Shown here: one piece after another, positions 1 to 4,349 of the stretch
How the letters are laid out: every line of letters starts with the position of its first letter
How positions within the stretch are numbered: the stretch's first letter is position 1
NCBI GenBank assembly: GCA_030147065.1
Contig: JASLAP010000390.1
Coordinates: forward strand, 1 to 5,108
DNA: 5,108 bases
From: Pseudonocardia sp.
GTDB lineage: Bacteria; Actinomycetota; Actinomycetes; Mycobacteriales; Pseudonocardiaceae
Direction of reading: 5' to 3'
Translations under genes and position numbers: made by a program
The notes under the pieces: generated by a model
What the model saw: the letters and a program-made list of their open reading frames with translations, nothing else
Databases searched by the model: none
Told to the model about the DNA's origin: nothing

Positions 1-54
1 GCGGGTGACGGCGGCCGGGTCGCGGGGGTGGGCGTCTGCCGCCAGACTCCGGGG
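1..54. other. Upstream flank of the glycosylase gene
   Basis: A short GC-rich stretch precedes the first gene. I see no recognisable coding region and no strong Shine-Dalgarno sequence before the GTG at 55; the bases just upstream are CCGGGG. A TGA at 6-8 could be the stop of an upstream gene, but too little is visible to tell. An in-frame GTG at 28 would add nine residues before the conserved N-terminus and is unlikely to be the true start. Confidence 0.4.
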
Positions 55-870
55 GTGCCCGAGCTCCCCGAGGTCGAGATGGCGCGCACCGTGCTGGAGG
101 GCGCGCTGGACCGCCGGATCACCGGTGTCGACGACACCGACGAGTGGGTCTGCCGCCCGCACCGACCCGGGGAGATCGCCGGGACGCTGGTCGGCGGCCG
201 GCTCACCGCGGCCCACCGGCGGGGCAAGTCGATGTGGTGCGAGACCGTCGGGCGGGACGGCGAGCCCGGTCCACGGCTGGGCGTCCACCTGGGCATGGGC
301 GGGCGGATCGTGGTCTCCGACGGCGACTCCAGCCGGGCGGGGGGTGACCCGCGTCCGGTCGCCGGCTCGGACCGGGCCCCGCGCAAGCCCGAGTGGGACC
401 GGTTCGTGGTGACCTTCGCCGACGGCGGCCGGCTGCGGTTGTTCGACAAGCGCCGGCTGGGCCGGGTCCGCCTGGAGCCCGACCTGAGCGCGCTGGGCCC
501 GGACGCCGAGGAGATCGGCCGGGTGGAGTTCCGCACCCGGGTCGGGCGGGGGCGGTCGGCGGTGAAGGCGCGGCTGCTGGACCAGGCGGTGCTGGCCGGG
601 GTGGGCAACCTGCTGGCCGACGAGACGCTCTGGCAGGCCGGGCTGAATCCGGCCGCCCCGGTCGACGAGCTGGACGCCCGCACCCTGGACCACCTGTACG
701 ACGCCCTGGAGCGCGCCCTGCGGGCGGCCATCGCGAACGGCGGGGTGCACACCGGGGAGGTCATCCCGTTCCGGCACCCGGACGCGAGCTGCCCGCGTTG
801 CGGGGCGCCGATGGTGCACGGCACGGTCGGCGGGCGCTCGACGTGGTGGTGCGGAAAGGAGCAGGGCTAA
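55..870 (+). CDS. Fpg/Nei family DNA glycosylase (formamidopyrimidine-DNA glycosylase-like)
   Basis: This is a 271-residue base-excision-repair enzyme of the Fpg/Nei family, which removes damaged bases and cuts the resulting abasic site. The GTG at 55 is chosen because it gives the family N-terminus MPELPEVE. Pro2, exposed after Met removal, is the Schiff-base nucleophile and Glu3 the acid catalyst. Other family landmarks are Lys58 in RRGKSMW, HLGMGGR (78-84), FDKRRLGRV (130-138), the helix-two-turn-helix KARLLDQAVLAGVGN (171-185) followed by LLADETLWQAGLNP, and the C-terminal zinc-finger region with Arg261 in GGRSTWWC. Three features are odd. The finger reads C246-x2-C249-x16-C266-x2-Glu269, so the usual fourth Cys is missing. 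The Phe normally in RRFG is Leu135. The segment between the GG at 229-230 and the finger is much shorter than in E. coli Fpg. Residues about 88-112 form a polar insertion. The family call is firm, but substrate preference (8-oxoguanine or other lesions) cannot be inferred. The gene converges on the PAP2 gene. Confidence 0.93.
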   Translation: MPELPEVEMARTVLEGALDRRITGVDDTDEWVCRPHRPGEIAGTLVGGRLTAAHRRGKSMWCETVGRDGEPGPRLGVHLGMGGRIVVSDGDSSRAGGDPRPVAGSDRAPRKPEWDRFVVTFADGGRLRLFDKRRLGRVRLEPDLSALGPDAEEIGRVEFRTRVGRGRSAVKARLLDQAVLAGVGNLLADETLWQAGLNPAAPVDELDARTLDHLYDALERALRAAIANGGVHTGEVIPFRHPDASCPRCGAPMVHGTVGGRSTWWCGKEQG

Positions 871-891
871 CCCGGCGTCCGGGCCGCCTGC
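861..891. terminator. Possible hairpin spanning the convergent stop codons
   Basis: CCCGG (871-875), loop CGT, CCGGG (879-883) forms a short perfect stem immediately after the glycosylase stop. GCAGG (861-865) and CCTGC (887-891) could pair around it. There is no T-run on either side. Actinobacteria often use stems without a U tract, so this may serve as a terminator for one or both convergent transcripts. GC-rich sequence produces such stems readily, so the call is tentative. Confidence 0.3.
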
Positions 892-1628
892 CGCCGGGAC
901 CGCCACGCCGCGGTGAGCACCGCGCACAGCGCCAGCCAGGCCCCGCCGACCAGCCAGCCGGCCACCACGTCGCTGAACCAGTGCACACCCAGGTAGATCC
1001 GGGTGAGCCCGACCGCGCCGATCCAGGTCGCGGCGGCGGCCACCATCGCCACCCGCGCGAGGGTGCTGCGCCCCGCCCAGGCCAGCACGACCAGTGACCC
1101 GAGCACCGCGACCGCCATGGTGGCGTGCCCGGAGGGCAACGACTCGTTCGCCACCCCGACCAGTCGGTCGGGCTGCGGCGGGCGGGCCCGGTCGAGCAGC
1201 CGCTTGAGCCCGCTGAACAGCAGGCTCGCCCCGGCCGCCGTGGCCGCGACGAAGATCGCGTCGTACGGGCGGCGCGCCCGGAACAGCACCAGCGCGATCA
1301 GCGCCGCGAGCACGCCCATCACCGCCGTGCTGCCGGCGTTGGTGACGAACACGGCCACCCCGGTCAGCGGCTCCGAGCGCGCGTCGATCACCTCGCCCAG
1401 TACGGTGCGGTCCGCGATCGCCGGGCCGACCCCGGCGAACGCTGCGGTCACCGCGGCCGCGGCGGCCAGGGCGAGGCCCAGGACCACGGCGACCGCCCGC
1501 AGCGGCCGGACCGGGGGAGGGGCCAGCGGGTGGTCGAGCCCGGCGGGGTGGCGGTGCCCGGGACCCGGTCCCGGGGAACTGCCCGCCCGCTCACCGCCGC
1601 TGCCCGCAGCGCCCTCGTCCAGCCCCAT
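867..1628 (-). CDS. PAP2-family membrane phosphatase
   Basis: This is a 253-residue integral-membrane phosphatase of the PAP2 (type 2 phosphatidic acid phosphatase) superfamily, which hydrolyses lipid phosphates or diphosphates such as undecaprenyl pyrophosphate. The full three-part signature is present: K142-x6-R149-P150, then PSGH at 165-168 with catalytic His168, then TRIYLGVHWFSD with Arg210, His216 and Asp220. About six hydrophobic segments are visible, near 42-64, 88-117, 121-139, 168-185, 190-207 and 219-241, preceded by a Gly/Pro-rich and probably disordered N-terminus of about 40 residues. The ATG at 1628 is supported by a good Shine-Dalgarno site seven bases upstream. It is the last gene of the minus-strand cluster, 44 bp after pgi, and its TAG overlaps the stop of the convergent glycosylase gene. 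The frame stays open far upstream through pgi, but that extension has no PAP2 character. The exact lipid substrate is unknown. Confidence 0.93.
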   Translation of the reverse strand: MGLDEGAAGSGGERAGSSPGPGPGHRHPAGLDHPLAPPPVRPLRAVAVVLGLALAAAAAVTAAFAGVGPAIADRTVLGEVIDARSEPLTGVAVFVTNAGSTAVMGVLAALIALVLFRARRPYDAIFVAATAAGASLLFSGLKRLLDRARPPQPDRLVGVANESLPSGHATMAVAVLGSLVVLAWAGRSTLARVAMVAAAATWIGAVGLTRIYLGVHWFSDVVAGWLVGGAWLALCAVLTAAWRSRRQAARTPG

Positions 1629-1635
1629 CGACCCA

Positions 1636-1642
1636 TCCTCCC
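1636..1642 (-). promoter_or_regulatory. Ribosome binding site of the PAP2 gene
   Basis: Read on the minus strand this is GGGAGGA, with seven bases to the ATG at 1628. It is the site that fixes the PAP2 start. It partly covers an out-of-frame ATG (1636-1634) that opens only a 62-codon reading frame. Confidence 0.7.
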
Positions 1643-1670
1643 GCCGGACGCGCCCGGTCGCCGCCGGCGG
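1641..1670 (-). repeat. Inverted repeat in the pgi-PAP2 gap
   Basis: CCGCCGG (1641-1647) pairs with CCGGCGG (1664-1670) across a 16-base loop, and 1661-1670 is itself a perfect 10-bp palindrome, CCGCCGGCGG. On the transcript the stem would begin just after the pgi stop and end at the PAP2 ribosome binding site. It could modulate translation or cause partial termination, or it may be a by-product of GC-rich sequence. Confidence 0.3.
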
Positions 1671-1672
1671 GG

Positions 1673-3337
1673 TCAGGCCCGTCCGCGCCACTCCCGGTAG
1701 CGCGCCACCAGCGCCGCCGTCGAGCTGTCCAGCCCTCCGGTGACCGACCCGTCGCCGGTCAGCGCGGGCCCGAGGCGGCGGGCCAGGACCTTGCCCAGCT
1801 CGACCCCCCACTGGTCGAACGAGTCGATCCCCCAGATGGTCCCCTGCACGAACGTGACGTGCTCGTAGAACGCGATCAGCTGGCCGAGCACCGACGGGGT
1901 GAGCCGGCGGGCCAGGATCGTGGAGCTGGGCCGGTTGCCGGGCATCACCTTGTGCGGCACCACGTCGGCCGGGGTGCCCTCGGCGGCGATCTCCTCGGCG
2001 GTCTTGCCGAAGGCCAGCGCCGAGGACTGGGCGAACAGGTTGGCCATGAACAGGTCGTGCATGTCGCCGCCGTCGGCGTCCGCGGCGGGCAGCTCGTGGT
2101 GCGGCTCGGCGAAGCCGATGAAGTCCACCGGGATCAGCCGGGTGCCCTGGTGGATCAGCTGGTAGAAGGCGTGCTGGCCGTTGGTGCCCGGCTCGCCCCA
2201 GTAGATCTCGCCGGTCGCGGTCACCACCGGGCTGCCGTCGCCGCGCACCGACTTGCCGTTGCTCTCCATCGTCAGCTGCTGCAGGTAGGCCGGCAGCCGG
2301 TGCAGGTACTGGCTGTAGGGCAGCACGGCGTGGGTCCCGGCGTCGAAGAAGTTGACGTACCAGACCCCGAGCAGCCCGGCCACCACCGGCAGGTTCTCCT
2401 CCAGCGGGGCGGTCCGGAAGTGCTCGTCGACCGCGTGCATGCCGGCCAGGAACTCGGCGAACTGCTCCTTGCCGATCGCCGCCATCAGCGACAGCCCGAT
2501 GGCCGAGTCGACCGAGTAGCGACCGCCGACCCAGTCCCAGAAGCCGAACATGTTGGCCTCGTCGATGCCGAACGCCGAGACCTCCTTCGCGTTGGTCGAC
2601 ACCGCGACGAAGTGCTTGGCCACCGCGTCCTGGTTGCCCAGCCCGTCGACCAGCCACTGCCGGGCGGCCCGGGCGTTGGTCAGCGTCTCGATCGTGGTGA
2701 ACGTCTTGGACGAGACGACGAACAGCGTCGTGGCCGGGTCGAGGTCGCGCAGGGCCTCGCTGATGTCGGTCGGGTCGATGTTGGACACGAACCGGAACTG
2801 CAGCGACCGGTCGGCGTAGGCGCGCAGCGCCTCGTAGGCCATCACCGGGCCCAGGTCCGACCCGCCGATGCCGATGTTGACGATCGTGGCGATGCGCTCG
2901 CCGGTGTGCCCGGTCCAGGCCCCCGAGCGCACGGCGTCGGTGAACTCGCCCATCCGGTCGAGCACCGCGTGCACGTCGGCCACGACGTCCTGGCCGTCGA
3001 CGGTCAGCGTGGCGTCGCGGGGCAGCCGCAGCGCGGTGTGCAGCACCGCGCGGTCCTCGCTGGTGTTGATGTGCTCCCCGGACAGCATCGCCTCGATCCG
3101 CGCGGGCAGCCCGGCCGCCCGGGCCAGCGAGGCCAGCAGCGGCACCGTGTCCCGGGTGATCCGGTGCTTGGAGTAGTCCAGCACCAGGTCCGCGCCGGAC
3201 ACGGTCATCGTCGCCGGGCGGTCCGGGTCGTCGTCGAACAGCGTGCGCAGGTGCAGCCCGGCGACCGCCCGGTGGTGCTCGGCGAGCGCGGTCCATTCGG
3301 GGGTGCTGGTGATGTCGAGTGCGGCCACGGCGGTCAT
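1673..3337 (-). CDS. pgi: Glucose-6-phosphate isomerase
   Basis: This 554-residue cytosolic enzyme interconverts glucose-6-phosphate and fructose-6-phosphate in glycolysis and gluconeogenesis, and its length is normal for the long bacterial/eukaryotic type. Both family signatures are intact: FWDWVGGRYSVDSAIG (266-281), and GIDSFDQWGVELGK (503-516). By alignment to the well-studied rabbit and E. coli enzymes, Glu358 in LTMESNGK is the isomerisation base, His389 in GQHAFYQ opens the sugar ring, and Lys516 and Arg273 complete the site. The phosphate-binding segments GGSDLG (158-163) and SSKTFTT (209-215) are also present. The ATG at 3337 lies 11 bp after the stop of the ROK kinase gene and has only a weak GACGAG-like ribosome binding site, so translation may be coupled to the upstream gene. 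The pairing with a sugar kinase suggests consecutive steps from free glucose. No missing residues or frame disruption are seen. Confidence 0.98.
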   Translation of the reverse strand: MTAVAALDITSTPEWTALAEHHRAVAGLHLRTLFDDDPDRPATMTVSGADLVLDYSKHRITRDTVPLLASLARAAGLPARIEAMLSGEHINTSEDRAVLHTALRLPRDATLTVDGQDVVADVHAVLDRMGEFTDAVRSGAWTGHTGERIATIVNIGIGGSDLGPVMAYEALRAYADRSLQFRFVSNIDPTDISEALRDLDPATTLFVVSSKTFTTIETLTNARAARQWLVDGLGNQDAVAKHFVAVSTNAKEVSAFGIDEANMFGFWDWVGGRYSVDSAIGLSLMAAIGKEQFAEFLAGMHAVDEHFRTAPLEENLPVVAGLLGVWYVNFFDAGTHAVLPYSQYLHRLPAYLQQLTMESNGKSVRGDGSPVVTATGEIYWGEPGTNGQHAFYQLIHQGTRLIPVDFIGFAEPHHELPAADADGGDMHDLFMANLFAQSSALAFGKTAEEIAAEGTPADVVPHKVMPGNRPSSTILARRLTPSVLGQLIAFYEHVTFVQGTIWGIDSFDQWGVELGKVLARRLGPALTGDGSVTGGLDSSTAALVARYREWRGRA

Positions 3338-3348
3338 CCTGCCGCTCG

Positions 3349-4203
3349 TCAGCCGCCGGCGCGGACCGGGGCGCCCTCGTCGTGCGCCGGATCGCCGGGT
3401 GCGTCGTCGCCGCCGGGGCCCTCGCGGACCGGGTCCTCGTGGGCCGGTGCGCTGGTCGGGTCGCCGGTCCGCTCCCAGAGCGCGATCCCGCCGAGCAGGC
3501 CGGAGATGTTCGGCACGACCGTGTGGTTCGGGCCGAGCTCGTCGGGGTCGAGCTTCTTGGCGTTGCCGCCGCCGATGTAGATGTGGTCGGGCAGCACCAT
3601 GTCGTGGAAGGCCTGCAGCGCGTCGAGCACCCGCTTGCGCCAGGTCTCCTTGCCGACCTTCTGCCGCTCGTTGTCCCCGCAGGCCACCTCGATCGACAGC
3701 CCCTCGCCGAACCGGCCGTGGGACAGCTCCATGTGCGGCAGCAGGGCGCCGTCGTAGAACACCGCGCAGCCGACGCCGGTGCCCAGGGTGATCACCAGCT
3801 CCATGCCGGTGCCCTGGATGACCGCGCAGCCCTGCACGTCGGCGTCGTTGGCCACCCGCACCGGCTTGCCGAACCGCTCGGCCAGCGCGGCCTGCAGGTC
3901 GAACCCGAACCACAGGTCGACCAGCTCCTGGCTGCGCGGCTGGCCGGGACCGGGCCGGACGAACGCGGTCACCTCGCGGACGATGCCGCGGCGGATCGCG
4001 CCGGGGAAGCCCACCGACACCCGGTCGTAGGCCGGTTGGGTGTCGGCCAGCAGGGCGAGCTCGTCGAGGAGCACCTCGGGCGTGCACGGGTAGGGGGTCT
4101 CCCGGCGGACCCGCTCGGAGGTCATCTCACCGTCGGGGGACAGCACCGTCGCCTTGAGGCCCGATCCGCCGACGTCGATCGCCAGGGTCAGCGGTCCGTT
4201 CAT
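3349..4203 (-). CDS. ROK-family sugar kinase, polyphosphate-glucokinase-like
   Basis: This 284-residue cytosolic kinase of the ROK group has an actin/hexokinase fold. It probably phosphorylates glucose or a related hexose with ATP or polyphosphate. The phosphate-1 loop is AIDVGGSGLK (8-17), with Asp10 and Lys17. GFPGAIRRG is at 65-73. VANDADVQG (117-125) carries the expected catalytic base Asp120. Phosphate-2 TLGTGVG is at 139-145, the sugar-contact pair ELSH has Glu159 and His162, and the adenosine-region IYIGGGNAKKL is at 208-218. The zinc motif CxCGxxGC typical of many ROK kinases and repressors is absent, as in polyphosphate glucokinases, and there is no N-terminal DNA-binding domain, so it is not a repressor. 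Residues 246-284, after GGIALWE, form a Pro/Gly/Asp/Glu-rich tail that looks disordered and extra to the fold. The ATG at 4203 is fixed by GAGGAGGA eight bases upstream. It is probably the first gene of an operon with pgi. The phosphoryl donor and the sugar are inferences. Confidence 0.88.
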   Translation of the reverse strand: MNGPLTLAIDVGGSGLKATVLSPDGEMTSERVRRETPYPCTPEVLLDELALLADTQPAYDRVSVGFPGAIRRGIVREVTAFVRPGPGQPRSQELVDLWFGFDLQAALAERFGKPVRVANDADVQGCAVIQGTGMELVITLGTGVGCAVFYDGALLPHMELSHGRFGEGLSIEVACGDNERQKVGKETWRKRVLDALQAFHDMVLPDHIYIGGGNAKKLDPDELGPNHTVVPNISGLLGGIALWERTGDPTSAPAHEDPVREGPGGDDAPGDPAHDEGAPVRAGG

Positions 4204-4211
4204 GGTGCGCG

Positions 4212-4219
4212 TCCTCCTC
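4212..4219 (-). promoter_or_regulatory. Ribosome binding site of the ROK kinase gene
   Basis: The minus strand reads GAGGAGGA, eight bases before the ATG at 4203. This near-perfect anti-16S match selects that start over the upstream in-frame ATG at 4314, whose extra residues resemble no kinase sequence. Confidence 0.8.
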
Positions 4220-4260
4220 GTTCCCGCCGCGTCATGGGCGTCAGCGTGCCGGTGCAGCGG

Positions 4261-4290
4261 ACCGTAGCCCTCTGTGCGACCACCTGCCAC
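4261..4290 (-). promoter_or_regulatory. Candidate promoter for the kinase-pgi-PAP2 cluster
   Basis: On the minus strand, GTGGCA (4290-4285) resembles a -35 box with four of six matches to TTGACA, and TACGGT (4266-4261) fits the actinobacterial -10 pattern TAnnnT, with an 18-base spacer. A start near 4254 would give a leader of about 50 bases. The match is weak, and the sequence alone cannot confirm it. Confidence 0.3.
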
Positions 4291-4308
4291 GCGCAGCGGT
4301 GGCGCACA
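4273..4308. repeat. Imperfect inverted repeat, possible operator
   Basis: The left arm TGTGCGACCACC (4273-4284) is the reverse complement of the right arm GGTGGCGCACA (4298-4308) except for one extra A, giving 11 paired bases around a 13-base centre. An alternative pairing, GCCAC (4286-4290) with GTGGC (4299-4303), uses the same right arm. The repeat overlaps the tentative -35 box of the kinase promoter, a position suited to a repressor or activator site. No regulator gene is visible in the window. Confidence 0.4.
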
Positions 4309-4314
4309 CCGCAC

Positions 4315-4343
4315 TGGTCAACCGCGCCGGGGTCGGCTGTGAT
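4315..4343 (+). promoter_or_regulatory. Candidate leaderless promoter for the phosphotransferase gene
   Basis: TGGTCA (4315-4320) and TGTGAT (4338-4343) each match four of six consensus bases and are separated by exactly 17 bases. The second box ends six bases before the ATG at 4350, which would place the transcript start at or next to the start codon. No good Shine-Dalgarno site is visible there, which fits leaderless translation, common in Actinobacteria. This is a tentative reading. Confidence 0.27.
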
Positions 4344-4349
4344 GGGTCG

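Larger units (their letters stand above)
4204..4349. promoter_or_regulatory. Divergent intergenic region between kinase and phosphotransferase
   Basis: This is the only sizeable non-coding stretch in the window, lying between two divergently transcribed genes. It must hold promoters for both the kinase-pgi-PAP2 cluster and the phosphotransferase gene. An imperfect inverted repeat sits near its middle, and no small gene is convincing within it. Confidence 0.7.

Noticed and set aside
393..1097. 234-codon plus-strand frame crossing from the glycosylase into the PAP2 region
   Set aside because: It is out of frame with the glycosylase, rich in Gly/Arg/Pro, and spans the ends of two well-supported convergent genes.
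1629..3296. Long upstream extension of the PAP2 reading frame on the minus strand
   Set aside because: The frame is open for over 1.6 kb only because high third-position GC suppresses stops. It runs through pgi in another frame, its translation is Arg/Gly/Ala-rich and low-complexity, and the ATG at 1628 has its own ribosome binding site.
1859..3580. 573-codon plus-strand open frame opposite pgi
   Set aside because: It is antisense to a complete pgi gene with all catalytic motifs. The translation is Val/Gly/Arg/His-rich without any recognisable domain, typical of GC-rich shadow frames.
3338..4087. Upstream extension of the pgi reading frame into the kinase gene
   Set aside because: The extension is Arg/Pro/Ala-rich low complexity and would overlap the kinase. 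Starting at 3337 gives a normal-length isomerase.
4204..4349. Riboswitch or small RNA in the divergent region
   Set aside because: The predicted leader is only about 50 bases, and apart from the dyad I see no conserved riboswitch core or terminator with a T-run.
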